Made by a program: the position numbers and the translations under genes. The notes under the pieces are model-generated. The model was given only the letters and a program-made list of their open reading frames with translations, did no database searches and was not told the DNA's origin. Positions 1 to 8,392 of a stretch of 49,108 bases of DNA are shown here, one piece after another (positions within the stretch are counted from its first letter, which is position 1; each line of letters begins with the position of its first letter). This DNA is from Phycisphaerales bacterium (GTDB lineage: Bacteria > Planctomycetota > Phycisphaerae > Phycisphaerales > SM1A02). Location: NCBI GenBank assembly GCA_030748575.1, contig JASMLR010000013.1, positions 1 through 49,108 of the forward strand. The letters run 5' to 3'.

Positions 1-531
1 GGGGAAACCGCCGAGTACCGGCTCGCCGAGGAGTTCCAGAAGATCAGGCCGCCCGCCGAAGTATGGCTGCTTCGCATTCCCGAAAGTGCCATCAACGCGT
101 GGCTCGCGACGCGGCTCCCTGCGTGGCTCCGCGGCCGCGACATCGACTGGCCCGACGGCCTCGGCGTACCGCAGGTTCGCGCGCAGACCGGTCGCCTCAC
201 CGTGGCGATGCCAACGGCCGCTCTGGGCGGCCGCACCGGCCTGCTCACCCTCCGCCCTCGCATCAAGTCGGGCATGCTGTCCTGCAGCGTCACCGGAGGC
301 ATCGGAAGGGTGCCGCTGCCCGTGGCCGATCGCATCGTCCGGACCGCGCTCGCCGCCAACCTCCCCGACAGCGAACATCTGGCGGCCGTGTCCTCTGCCA
401 TTGCGGGCGACCCTGTGGACCCGGTGTTTCCACTCATCGACGCCCGCGCCGTGACTCTGACGAGCGTCACGTGCGAACCAGGCGCGATCATCATCGCGGC
501 CCGCACCGCCGCCGCCGACGCAGGTGATTGA
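1..531 (+). CDS. Uncharacterised protein, 5' end cut off by the window
   Basis: The frame is open from base 1 and ends in TGA at 529-531, giving 176 visible residues. The start codon lies outside the window. The visible part has no obvious membrane segment. It includes a short W-L-A-x-R-L-P-x-W-L motif near the left edge, a middle section with alternating hydrophobic residues suggestive of beta strands (around residues 60-100) and an Ala-rich end. The pattern loosely recalls periplasmic lipid-binding beta-barrel proteins (YpmS or LmeA-like), but this is only an impression. I do not recognise the family. Codon use is typical of the neighbours (G or C at most third positions), which supports real coding. 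It is followed by about 360 bases without a gene. Confidence 0.7.
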   Translation, partial: GETAEYRLAEEFQKIRPPAEVWLLRIPESAINAWLATRLPAWLRGRDIDWPDGLGVPQVRAQTGRLTVAMPTAALGGRTGLLTLRPRIKSGMLSCSVTGGIGRVPLPVADRIVRTALAANLPDSEHLAAVSSAIAGDPVDPVFPLIDARAVTLTSVTCEPGAIIIAARTAAADAGD

Positions 532-836
532 CCAACCGGATGGGGATGCCCCCCGACCGCAGCCGCGGAGTTGACTGCCGCGGCACAGGGTGCCGGCAGG
601 CCCCGCGTTCACGACATGCCCACTTGGCGATCCAGCACGCCCCCTGAGGCCCGCGGCGGCGCAGGGACTGAGATCTGCGGCCGGCTTCTCCAAGTTCGGG
701 GCCGGACCGTCGCCACGATCTGCCCCCGATTTCAGGCTCTGTGATTCCCCTGAAGGCCCCGGCGTCCGCGAGACCCCGCCGGAATCCCAGACGCATCCGG
801 ATCTCACGCAGAAGGGCCTGCGGAGACTCTGCAACA
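532..836. other. Intergenic stretch with no recognisable gene
   Basis: GC-rich DNA between the cut-off gene and the terminator of the convergent lipoprotein gene. Frames here are open only because of the high GC content, and none has a ribosome binding site or a recognisable product. No tRNA arm consensus and no clear repeat was seen. Confidence 0.5.
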
Positions 837-866
837 CGGCCGCCCCCTCTTTGGAAGGGGCGGCCG
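837..866 (-). terminator. Hairpin terminator of the 895-3636 gene
   Basis: A perfect 10-bp inverted repeat, CGGCCGCCCC at 837-846 and GGGGCGGCCG at 857-866, encloses a 10-base loop. It lies 28 bases beyond the stop codon of the minus-strand lipoprotein gene. No T-run follows, so termination strength is uncertain. Confidence 0.6.
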
Positions 867-894
867 CAACGATCCGTGTATCGACAGCGCCGAC

Positions 895-3636
895 TCAGCT
901 TGGCTCATGCAGTCGGGCTGGGTCTTCAGGCCGGTGCAGGAAGTCTCGGTGGTACCGATTCCACCCCTCTCCTGCCTCAAGTACGCCTGCCGGCGCCGAA
1001 ACGATGTCGGTGATTTCAGTTTCAATCAGATCGCTTCCGAGCACCCGATACGTCTCTGCGTCGTGCAGACGCACGAATCCGAGGATCTTGGCGCGTCGCA
1101 CATAGAGCGGCGTGTCCGGGAGCGGCTCAAAGGTCACCTCCGCTCGCCGAAGCTTGTAATCGAATACGTGCGGAGACATGAATGGTTCGACACTCTCCGC
1201 CCGCTCCAGGATGTCCTCGTACCGCGCAATTGCAGGGGTGATCTCCAGCACCTGCACCTGGGGCACGTCACCTTCGCCGTCCTCAGTTGTTACGCCTTGC
1301 AGAATGCGAACGGCCTCCGACGGCTGGAAGTGACCGGCAAGCATCTCGTGCGTCGGTTTCGCAAGCGGCACGATCTCAAGCATCCGCTCCACATCAAATG
1401 GCACACGATGGTCCTGAAGCGCCTCGAAGCGCTCGGAGTCCCGCTCGTAAACATCATTGCCCGACTCAATGAATGCCCGGACGATGGCATCGTCAAAGAG
1501 ATCCAGAACCCTTTCGTCATACACGTCGTGAAAGTGCACGACCGCGACGCCCAGAGACTCATCACCCCCCGACACAGCGCTCACAGCATCCCCAGACCAT
1601 CGATCCAGCGCCCGACGGAACATGCTGAGCGAACTCGCCGCCGGCGTCGCTGGTACCGCAGCCTTCATCACTGCTGGTGGCTCGGGTTCCGGCTCTGGCT
1701 CCTCCTCAGGTTCCGGTGCGGCCTTCGCAATGGTCTCAGGCATCGGGCGAATCACGACATTGAGATTCTGGGTGCGTGAGAACCCGAGCAGGTCTTGCGT
1801 CGTCAACCGTACGTCGTAGCGGCCCGGATTCTGCCAGGTGTGCCGCCATGCGTAGCCGTCGAGTTGGTCAGGCTCAATCTGGATCTTGTCACCGTCACCG
1901 AAGTCCAGCGTGCAGGACGTCATTGGCACCTCGGCATTGGTGAAGTTGCCAAGGTGAGTGACAAGGTCGATCGGTTGCCCCGCCGTCCCCTGAAAGACGA
2001 TCTGTGAGAGTGCGCCGTGAACCCGATCGACATCCCGTGGGCGTGGTCCATCCCCCTCGGTGTGTGGTGCAACAGCCCGCGCCGGCGACCAGGAGTTGTC
2101 GGAGACCTCCGTCTGTGGAAGCGCCCACGCCCCCGGGCGAAGGTCCACAACGGACACTGGCCTCATTGCCATGCCCCAGTAGCCATCGTTCCCAAGCGCA
2201 ACGAGCGCAATCGTCGCGTGCGACGTTTCACGATCTGGAGTCCACTCCACACCGTCTCCGAGGCCGATCAGTCGAGTCGGCAGCAGCGCCCGGTGAAGCA
2301 AGTTCCAGTCATATCCATCGTTACTGGATAGATACCGCTTCAGTTCCGAATCGACGCGGGATCGCAGATCCATCCAACCGTCGAGTCCGTACAACTCGGC
2401 ATGTGCTGTAGTGGGCGACTCATGCCCGGCGGGCAACTCCTGAATGCCCTCTGTCACACCGGATGGATCGAACAGCAGCCAGAAGATGTGGCGGCTTTCG
2501 TCACTGGCACCGTCCTCAACGAACAACTTGACGTGATCGCCAGCGTAGAACGTGTTGGATTCGAGGTGCGTCCCGGGATCGACACGCATGCTGAGTACAG
2601 GTGCCTGCGTCAAGTCAAAGTCCACCTCCTCGGGCTGACCCCGATTCAGTGTTACAGACCGATGCCACCGCAAGGCCGTCGAACCTCCACGAGCTGGACG
2701 TGCGCTCAGGAGAATCACCTTTGTTTCATCAAGCGGGGACAGGTCGGCCACAAGTGTGATGGGATCTGAGTGCGAACCCTTCTTGACGAACTCCTGAACG
2801 CTTCCATCAATCAGCAGTTCCAGATCCATCGGAGCTGAGTCGATCGCGACATGCAGAAGCGTAAGCCCGGAATTCGCCACCGCAACGTTGATCTGCCGCA
2901 TAGCGGCATCACCGAACGCGGGAGACTTGTCAACCTTTGCGACGAGGGCCGCGTTGAGGTCTTGAAGATCTCCGAGACCAAGTTCGGCAAGCACATTGGC
3001 AACCAATGCGCTCAGGTCACCGGTCCTGGGCGCAACCAAGGACATGATGCGATCCGCCTGCTCTTTGGCCAGCTCCAACTGGTCGAAGCCCTGCTTGCCG
3101 ATGTCGCGGATTCCGGCCAACTGAGACCTTGAGGCGCGGCCGAGTTCGCCAATGTTGCGCACGCCGACCGTTGACAATGCCGAGATGATCTGTCGACCGA
3201 GTCCCAGCCGGCGAATCGGATCCGACGGACCCAGTCCCGAGACGATCTTGTAACTGACCGCGGCCCGCATCTCCTGATTCGCCGCATCCAGGACATACCT
3301 CCGGACCATCTCCCGCTCTTCCTGGGTCATCATCGCCATCTGGCGGATCGTCGTAACGCCGGCCCTTGTCAGGGCCTCTGCCACGATTCTGTCCAAGTCG
3401 AGCTGCGCAAGCCCGGGCGCAACTGGCTTTGCTGCAACCTTCGGCGCCCATTGCACTTCCGGGTAGGCAATTGACGGCTTCATCGCCCGGTCAGAAGTCG
3501 CAGGAGTCGCCGAAAGGGTGTTCGGCTTCTTTGTCTCCTTGGAGCAGCCTGCCGCGGTACCAAGTCCGATCAGAACCGCGCACACCATTCCCTTCCTCGC
3601 CAGCCCTCGCACACTCAACCCACTCGGCCTCTTCAT
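895..3636 (-). CDS. Large multidomain lipoprotein with alpha-CTD-like, PKD and CsgG-like regions
   Basis: 913 residues. The ATG at 3636 is chosen because GGAG stands 8 bases upstream and the product then begins with a lipoprotein signal: basic start, hydrophobic core, and GTAAGC with Cys 31 as the lipidation site. Residues about 75-120 and 143-190 are helical. The second stretch (LGRQIISALSTVGVRNIGEL and onward, with IRDIGKQGFDQL) closely resembles the helix-hairpin-helix of the RNA polymerase alpha C-terminal domain. Around residues 565-625 a PKD-type domain shows the DFGDG motif and W-x-N-P-G-R-Y-D-V. A Glu/Pro linker follows near 640-655. The last 200 residues (DLFDDAIVRAFIESG and R-x-E-V-T-F) look like a CsgG or FlgO-type periplasmic domain. 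It is probably outer-membrane or periplasmic, and its function is unknown. It is a single-gene unit with a terminator behind it. The domain names are from pattern recognition, not from a search. Confidence 0.85.
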   Translation of the reverse strand: MKRPSGLSVRGLARKGMVCAVLIGLGTAAGCSKETKKPNTLSATPATSDRAMKPSIAYPEVQWAPKVAAKPVAPGLAQLDLDRIVAEALTRAGVTTIRQMAMMTQEEREMVRRYVLDAANQEMRAAVSYKIVSGLGPSDPIRRLGLGRQIISALSTVGVRNIGELGRASRSQLAGIRDIGKQGFDQLELAKEQADRIMSLVAPRTGDLSALVANVLAELGLGDLQDLNAALVAKVDKSPAFGDAAMRQINVAVANSGLTLLHVAIDSAPMDLELLIDGSVQEFVKKGSHSDPITLVADLSPLDETKVILLSARPARGGSTALRWHRSVTLNRGQPEEVDFDLTQAPVLSMRVDPGTHLESNTFYAGDHVKLFVEDGASDESRHIFWLLFDPSGVTEGIQELPAGHESPTTAHAELYGLDGWMDLRSRVDSELKRYLSSNDGYDWNLLHRALLPTRLIGLGDGVEWTPDRETSHATIALVALGNDGYWGMAMRPVSVVDLRPGAWALPQTEVSDNSWSPARAVAPHTEGDGPRPRDVDRVHGALSQIVFQGTAGQPIDLVTHLGNFTNAEVPMTSCTLDFGDGDKIQIEPDQLDGYAWRHTWQNPGRYDVRLTTQDLLGFSRTQNLNVVIRPMPETIAKAAPEPEEEPEPEPEPPAVMKAAVPATPAASSLSMFRRALDRWSGDAVSAVSGGDESLGVAVVHFHDVYDERVLDLFDDAIVRAFIESGNDVYERDSERFEALQDHRVPFDVERMLEIVPLAKPTHEMLAGHFQPSEAVRILQGVTTEDGEGDVPQVQVLEITPAIARYEDILERAESVEPFMSPHVFDYKLRRAEVTFEPLPDTPLYVRRAKILGFVRLHDAETYRVLGSDLIETEITDIVSAPAGVLEAGEGWNRYHRDFLHRPEDPARLHEPS

Positions 3637-4193
3637 TCGCTTATCTCCGGCTCTGTTCAGTTCATTGAGTCGGAAGCCGCCCCCTAAAGACGGACCCCCG
3701 CTGCCGCTCCATGCGTTAGTCCACCACGCCACGGGAACCACAATCTGGGAAACGCCGGCTTGCTTTGAAGCGCTCAGGTAACGCCTGAAACCCGGCGTGG
3801 AGCACGGCCAGAATTGAAGGATCTTTCACCCAGGAGTGGCAATGACTGACCCTGGATGCAGGAGAATCCCTCGCCGCTGAGGAAACTCACGTGGGGTGGG
3901 AGCGGGTGACCGCAGCCCGGCAGTCCAGTCCGCGTGATCGTCTCGTTCGCAGTTGAGCCGCTTTGGGATGGCACCGGGAGGCATGTGGCGGAGGCATTAA
4001 TCGACTGCGACAAGCCGGGTTGCGCTTGGCCAGACCAAGTCCATCGATCTGGTGTGCGGGCGAGTCGCAGCCACACAGGCGACGGACGGCCGCTTCAACC
4101 AGGCGTGCTGTGGCCCCCGATCCCTCGCAGGGCGGACTGAAATCAGATCCCCTTCTCCGATCGGTTGCCGCATGTATCTCCGAGGAGACCCCC
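3637..4193. other. 557-base divergent intergenic region, nothing identified
   Basis: It lies between two lipoprotein genes transcribed away from each other, so it must carry promoters for both. I could not find a convincing TAnnnT box at the usual distance from either start. Open frames in it lack ribosome binding sites and recognisable products. No tRNA or repeat was seen. Confidence 0.45.
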
Positions 4194-4610
4194 ATGCACC
4201 GAGCACAACCAGCAATGTTGGCCCTTGCGGCACTCGTTGCCGCCCTCTGCCTGACGGCATGCGGCGGAAGCCCCGCCGGAACCTATGAACTCGATAAGGC
4301 TGGGATGAAGGCCGAGATAGAGGAGGCGGTCGCTGCCAATCCTGATGATCCATCTGCTGCCATGGCCGCCTCGATGATCGGCCCCATGCTCGACTCACTC
4401 GACGTGACGCTCACGCTCCATTCGAACGGCTCCGCCGAGATGCGGATGGCCATGATGGGTAGGGTCGAATCTCAATCCGGCACCTGGACCAGTGGAGGTG
4501 ACCGGCTGACCCTTTCCTTCAACGGTGATACGAAGACCGCTACGTGGAGTGACGGCCGCATCACCCTGGCTGGACCAGACGGCAGAGATCTGACGCTCGT
4601 TCGAAAGTAG
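4194..4610 (+). CDS. Small lipoprotein of unknown function
   Basis: 138 residues. The ATG at 4194 is preceded by GAGGAG with 6 bases between, and the frame before it has no ribosome binding site. The product begins with a lipoprotein signal ending LCLTAC (lipobox LTAC), then GGSPAGTYELDK. The C-terminal half (residues about 70-138) contains short repeated strands such as SGTWTSGGDRLTLSFNG and ends LTLVRK. This resembles the small beta-sandwich lipoproteins often found in planctomycetes, where a 'G-T-Y-x-L-D' start leads into a region sensing or describing a substance-like value. That family link is weak. Two Met-rich runs (MAASMIGPMLD, MRMAMMGR) are notable. It is monocistronic as far as can be seen. 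Confidence 0.8.
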   Translation: MHRAQPAMLALAALVAALCLTACGGSPAGTYELDKAGMKAEIEEAVAANPDDPSAAMAASMIGPMLDSLDVTLTLHSNGSAEMRMAMMGRVESQSGTWTSGGDRLTLSFNGDTKTATWSDGRITLAGPDGRDLTLVRK

Positions 4611-4715
4611 CCGGAGCACACTCGCTGCGGCAGGCTGGTGCTACGTGCATCCGCCGAGTATCAGGGCCCACGCTGTGGTGTGGGCAGGCACACGCGCTGA
4701 AAGGATGTCTGAATC

Positions 4716-5633
4716 ATGTGTGAACAACCTACCGACGCCCTTGGTGATGGACAGTTGCCTCAAACGCAGGGAACTGGCTGGCGATGGGCTGATGACCTCT
4801 TGGGACGCTGGTCGGCCGCATCGCTTGAGTTCGTCCGCAACTTGGTCTCTCGGTTGGCGACCTTGTGGAGTGGAGGGTGCATCGATGATGTGATTCCTCA
4901 GACCAAGCGAAGGGGGCACGTGCTGCTCCTCGTCTTTGTGCTGGCTCAAGCCCTTCTGATGCCACTTCTGCTGACCGGCTGGATGTTGTGGATTCCAGCG
5001 GTCGGAGTCAGTCTGATCGCCTTCTCACTGGCCCAGTTTCTTGCTGATCGGTTCATTGTGGAAGGCGAGAAACTGCTGACGACTGGGTCCGCCCATGTCA
5101 ACAACATGGCCCTTCTGGACATCATTGGACTCATCAGCGTCGCTGCCGGATGCGCAGCTATGGGGGTTGGTGTCTATCTCGCGGCGGACGGTGCTGGCCG
5201 GAGCAGCCAGATGCTCGCCGGCCTTCTTGTCCTCTCCCTTGGCTCGCTTGCAATCCCCTTCGCGGTGTTTGCCTTTTGTCCGCACCTTGTGGGGGTCACC
5301 ACCTCCTCAAATGCATCTGCCGGCGACGAGGCCATCGGACTGCTCTCGTTCGCGATTCGATCAAGCCTCGCCCTCGCCAGCTTCTGGTACCTGTTCGTCG
5401 GCGTCTGGTCGTTGGTCGGTCTCCTGCTCGCTGTCGTGGTGAGCATTGACAGCGGAGCGGTCGCATCGACGGTCTTTGGTGCAACCGTGCTGGCCATGTT
5501 GGCGGGTGCCGTCCTCCCGCTGCTTCTGTACGTCAGCTACCTCATGCTCGCTCTGGGAGTCGACCTCGTGCGAGCATTCCTCAACATTCGGCAGAACGTG
5601 GAGGCTCTGGCGGAGCGGCGGGCTGCCGACTGA
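4716..5633 (+). CDS. Multi-pass membrane protein of unknown function
   Basis: 305 residues. The start ATG at 4716 has an AAGGA-type site about 10 bases upstream. Residues 1-65 are soluble. Six or more hydrophobic spans follow, near residues 68-88, 91-111, 132-156, 165-188, 215-244 and 250-285. The protein ends in a short polar tail (NIRQNVEALAERRAAD). No catalytic motif is visible. The long soluble N-terminus with Trp residues (GWRWADDLLGRW) may be a cytoplasmic domain or partner-binding segment. I do not recognise the family. It stands alone between a lipoprotein gene and a remnant gene. Confidence 0.75.
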   Translation: MCEQPTDALGDGQLPQTQGTGWRWADDLLGRWSAASLEFVRNLVSRLATLWSGGCIDDVIPQTKRRGHVLLLVFVLAQALLMPLLLTGWMLWIPAVGVSLIAFSLAQFLADRFIVEGEKLLTTGSAHVNNMALLDIIGLISVAAGCAAMGVGVYLAADGAGRSSQMLAGLLVLSLGSLAIPFAVFAFCPHLVGVTTSSNASAGDEAIGLLSFAIRSSLALASFWYLFVGVWSLVGLLLAVVVSIDSGAVASTVFGATVLAMLAGAVLPLLLYVSYLMLALGVDLVRAFLNIRQNVEALAERRAAD

Positions 5634-5636
5634 CCC

Positions 5637-5659
5637 GAGAGGCTGGGGTGGAGTCTCTC
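5637..5659 (+). terminator. Possible weak terminator after the membrane protein
   Basis: GAGAG (5637-5641) pairs with CTCTC (5655-5659), and CT/AG pairs inside a single mismatch. It starts four bases after the stop codon. The stem is short and has no T-run, so this is tentative. Confidence 0.3.
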
Positions 5660-5714
5660 CGCCGTATCGGTGTCTAGCGTGCTTGTTGCCAGCGGCGGCT
5701 TTGACGGCTTGTGA

Positions 5715-5936
5715 TTGCCAGAACACCGCGACACCGACCATCTCGAGACGGTCGGCGAGGACGCGGCCACGCTGGGTCCGGGCCAGTACCCCCCGCGCTT
5801 CCTGCAGGACTGGTCTGGCGGCGAGAGCACATTCACCCACATCCGCCTCAACTTCACCGGGGTCCCCGCCCCGGCCGCGTTGGCACTTCTGGGCGTCGCC
5901 GGGCTGGGCGGCCGGCATCGGAGGCGGCGTCGCTGA
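5715..5936 (+). pseudogene. Remnant of a PEP-CTERM-type secreted protein (C-terminus only)
   Basis: The frame opens directly after a TGA at 5712-5714, has no ATG before the relevant part and ends in TGA at 5934-5936. Its last residues read HIRLNFTGVPAPAALALLG, then VAGLGGRHRRRRR. This is the planctomycete form of a PEP-CTERM sorting tail: a short proline motif, a hydrophobic helix and an Arg cluster. The upstream 80 bases cannot hold the missing body of the protein, and no ribosome binding site is visible. I read it as the 3' end of a deleted gene. A very short functional gene is possible but less likely. Confidence 0.55.
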
Positions 5937-6061
5937 GGGGGCTTGCGACGCTGCCTCGCGGAACGGTCCCCGGTCCGATGTTTGCACGCGGACGCGGAGC
6001 ACGCTCCCCACGCCTGGTTCAGAGGTGGTCGCGCCGCAGCCAATCCCCCGAGGGCCTTCGC

Positions 6062-6067
6062 TACCAT
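6062..6067 (+). promoter_or_regulatory. Putative -10 box of nuoG (TACCAT)
   Basis: TACCAT preceded by GC, matching the TAnnnT boxes seen before other genes in this window. It lies 51 bases ahead of the nuoG ATG. The resulting leader contains the small inverted repeat GCGGC-gat-GCCGC. No -35 consensus was recognised. Confidence 0.4.
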
Positions 6068-6118
6068 GGGTCATTCCGCGGCGATGCCGCTGCGGCAATC
6101 AATGGCCTGAGACCCCCC

Positions 6119-7765
6119 ATGCCCACCTGCACCATCAACGACATCGTGTGTGAGTTCGAGGACGGCCAGACCATTCTTGAGGTCGCCAAGGCCAACGATC
6201 TGGAGATCCCGCATTACTGCTGGCATCCGGGTCTGTCGATCGCAGCCTCGTGCCGGATCTGCCTGGCCGAGGTCGCCGCGCCCAATCCTCGCAATGACGG
6301 CAAGATCGAGACGATCCCCAAACTCCTGCCTGCCTGCCAGACGCCGGCCGGCGACGGGCAGGTCATCACCACAACCAGCGAGAAGGCGGTCAAGAGTCAG
6401 CACTCCGTCATGGAACTGCTGCTTATCAACCACCCCGTCGACTGCCCGGTCTGCGACCAGGCCGGCGAATGCGGCCTGCAGGACTACGCCTATAAGTACG
6501 GCAGCGCATGCAGCCGCTTCGAAGAAGACAAGATCAAGCAGCCGAAAAAGGACATCGGCCCGCACGTGCTGCTCTACAGCGACCGCTGCATCATGTGCAC
6601 GCGGTGCGTCCGATTCACGCGTGAAGTCACCGGCACTGGTGAACTCATGATCGACGGCCGGGGCGCCACGGAATCCATCGACGTCTTTCCCGGAAAGGCG
6701 CTCGACAATCCGCTCAGTGGGTGTGTCGTCGACCTCTGCCCCGTCGGCGCCCTGCTCGACAAGGACTTCCTCTTCACGCAGCGGGTGTGGTTCCTCAAGT
6801 CCACGCCGTCGATCGACGGGCTCACGGCCTCGGGCGACAACATTCTCGTCGAACACAATCAGGGGGAGGTGTACCGCCTCAAGCCCCGCGAGAACATGGA
6901 CGTCAATCGCTGGTGGATGACCGATGAGGTGCGATACGGCTGGCACTTCATCAATGCCGAGAACCGAATCACCATCCCCGCCCTCCGCGGCGACGAAGCC
7001 TTCGATGATGACAGCGCAGACGAAGCCTGGGACGTCGCCGAAGCAGCTGCATTGGACGGGCTTCAGGATGCCGGGCACATCGCGGCGATCATCAGCCCGA
7101 TGCTCTCATGCGAGGATGCCTGGCATCTCGGGCAACTTGCCAGGGCCATCGACCCGCATGCCGTGCTGGCCGTTGGTCCGGTGCCGGTTGATGGGGAAGA
7201 TCAGACCATGCGCGACGGCTTCGTCATTCGCGCTGAAAAGGCGCCGAATGCCCGCGGGGTTCGCCGCGTCCTGGAAGCGATGGGCGGAGACGTCCTGGAT
7301 GCCGCCGGCCTGGAGCGGGCGCTCACCGATGACGCCTCGCTTGCCGGCGTCCTGGTGACCGGCAACTACCCAAGTCCATGGGTCACGCCCTCGCTTGAGC
7401 GCGCCATAGACGGCGGGCGATTCGTGGTTCAGCTTGACACGCTTCCCAACTCCCTGACGGACACCGCTGATGTCGTGCTCCCTGCCGCCACCTGGATGGA
7501 AAAGGCCGGGACCTTTGAGAGTGCCTCGGGCCGCCTGCAGACATTTCAACGAGCCATCGCGCCCAAGCACTGGTCCAAGGCGGAGGCGCAGATCGCGATC
7601 GATCTGCTGGCGCGACTTCGGGGTGAGTCACCCTGCCCATATTGTGATCAGGCAGCCCGCACCTCGATGGCAGACCATGGATTGACCTCGATGTCGCAGG
7701 ATGTGCATCAGCCGCCCGCGTGTGACGTGCAGGCTGAGAGCGATATGCACCTGATTGTGTTGTAG
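6119..7765 (+). CDS. nuoG: NADH-quinone oxidoreductase subunit G (NuoG, 75 kDa type)
   Basis: 548 residues. NuoG is the large iron-sulfur subunit of the peripheral arm of respiratory complex I. Its N-terminus shows all the expected cluster ligands. The [2Fe-2S] site uses Cys 34, 45, 48 and 73. The His-containing [4Fe-4S] site uses His 105 and Cys 109, 112 and 118 (HPVDCPVCDQAGECGLQDYA). The second [4Fe-4S] site uses CIMCTRC at 157-163 and Cys 207 in DLCPVG. The C-terminal half is the molybdopterin-oxidoreductase-like fold without cofactor (LPNSLTDTADVVLPAATWME). It is shorter than the E. coli protein (over 900 residues) but similar to compact NuoG forms. I chose the ATG at 6119 because the domain begins there; the frame continues open upstream without homology. 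It is separated by 13 kb from nuoD-E-F and has no complex I neighbour. Confidence 0.95.
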   Translation: MPTCTINDIVCEFEDGQTILEVAKANDLEIPHYCWHPGLSIAASCRICLAEVAAPNPRNDGKIETIPKLLPACQTPAGDGQVITTTSEKAVKSQHSVMELLLINHPVDCPVCDQAGECGLQDYAYKYGSACSRFEEDKIKQPKKDIGPHVLLYSDRCIMCTRCVRFTREVTGTGELMIDGRGATESIDVFPGKALDNPLSGCVVDLCPVGALLDKDFLFTQRVWFLKSTPSIDGLTASGDNILVEHNQGEVYRLKPRENMDVNRWWMTDEVRYGWHFINAENRITIPALRGDEAFDDDSADEAWDVAEAAALDGLQDAGHIAAIISPMLSCEDAWHLGQLARAIDPHAVLAVGPVPVDGEDQTMRDGFVIRAEKAPNARGVRRVLEAMGGDVLDAAGLERALTDDASLAGVLVTGNYPSPWVTPSLERAIDGGRFVVQLDTLPNSLTDTADVVLPAATWMEKAGTFESASGRLQTFQRAIAPKHWSKAEAQIAIDLLARLRGESPCPYCDQAARTSMADHGLTSMSQDVHQPPACDVQAESDMHLIVL

Positions 7766-7768
7766 GTC

Positions 7769-7785
7769 GGGCCTTCGGGGGGCCC
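7769..7785 (+). terminator. Possible short terminator after nuoG
   Basis: GGGCC (7769-7773) pairs with GGCCC (7781-7785) around a 7-base loop, immediately after the nuoG stop and before a convergent gene. The 5-bp stem has no T-run. Confidence 0.3.
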
Positions 7786-7823
7786 TCCCCGCACACGACG
7801 GATGACCCGTATGACGCCGGGCT

Positions 7824-8273
7824 TTATGCCGCGTGGCGCGCCGTCGCGATCAAGGCCGGTGGAAACGCGGCCAGCACACCGAAGAGCATGGCCATGGCGC
7901 CGAAGCACAGGAACTCAGCGGCGGCCTCCGAACCGGGAGGCGCGCCAACGTACGCGAATACGCCGGCGGCCAGCCCGATCAGGCCCACAAGGAGGCTGCG
8001 GAGCATGATCCGCTCCAGATGCATTCCTCCAGCCCAGAGAAATGCGGTGGTCGATCCGCCGACGAGGATGGCCGCCAGAAGTGCGGCGGGCTTGCCGGTC
8101 AACAACGTGTCGCCCCAGGCGGCCAGGCCCATGGCCAGATACCACCCAAGGATGGCCGCCCGCCCGATCGAGCCCATCCGGCTTGATTGGCCCGCCTGAG
8201 CCCTCGCTAACGCGGTGGAGGGCAGGTCCTGCGGGACGAGGTCGATTCGGGGGACAGCCATGGAACCCGGCAT
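7824..8273 (-). CDS. Small four-span membrane protein of unknown function
   Basis: 149 residues from the ATG at 8273, or 145 from a second ATG at 8261. Neither has a strong ribosome binding site. Residues 1-32 are polar. Four hydrophobic stretches follow, beginning near 'AAILGWYLAMGLAAWG', 'ALLAAILVGGSTTAFLWAG', 'SLLVGLIGLAAGVFAYVG' and 'FLCFGAMAMLFGVLAAFPP'. The tail is short and basic. No motif points to a function. The gene converges on nuoG and diverges from the secreted protein at 8393, with 119 bases between. The codon pattern and the clean alternation of hydrophobic spans support real coding. Confidence 0.65.
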   Translation of the reverse strand: MPGSMAVPRIDLVPQDLPSTALARAQAGQSSRMGSIGRAAILGWYLAMGLAAWGDTLLTGKPAALLAAILVGGSTTAFLWAGGMHLERIMLRSLLVGLIGLAAGVFAYVGAPPGSEAAAEFLCFGAMAMLFGVLAAFPPALIATARHAA

Positions 8274-8361
8274 CGGATCAGCAGGGAGAGGACTTCTGCC
8301 AAACCCGAGAAGCCGACAGATTCGTTTCAGGTTTACCCTTCAAAACAGAATCCCCAGCCAC

Positions 8362-8367
8362 TACAGT
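8362..8367 (+). promoter_or_regulatory. Putative -10 box (TACAGT) of the 8393 gene
   Basis: TACAGT, 25 bases ahead of the start codon. This leaves a short leader holding the GGAG ribosome binding site. Confidence 0.4.
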
Positions 8368-8392
8368 CGCTCAGGGGCGGAGGGAGATCCAC

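Noticed and set aside
532-836. Possible RNA gene in the first intergenic gap
   Set aside because: No T-arm consensus, no cloverleaf, no CCA end; only GC-rich unstructured-looking sequence apart from the terminator.
5711-6118. Upstream extension of the nuoG frame
   Set aside because: The extra 136 codons have no relation to NuoG, which begins at its ferredoxin domain; the frame is open by composition.
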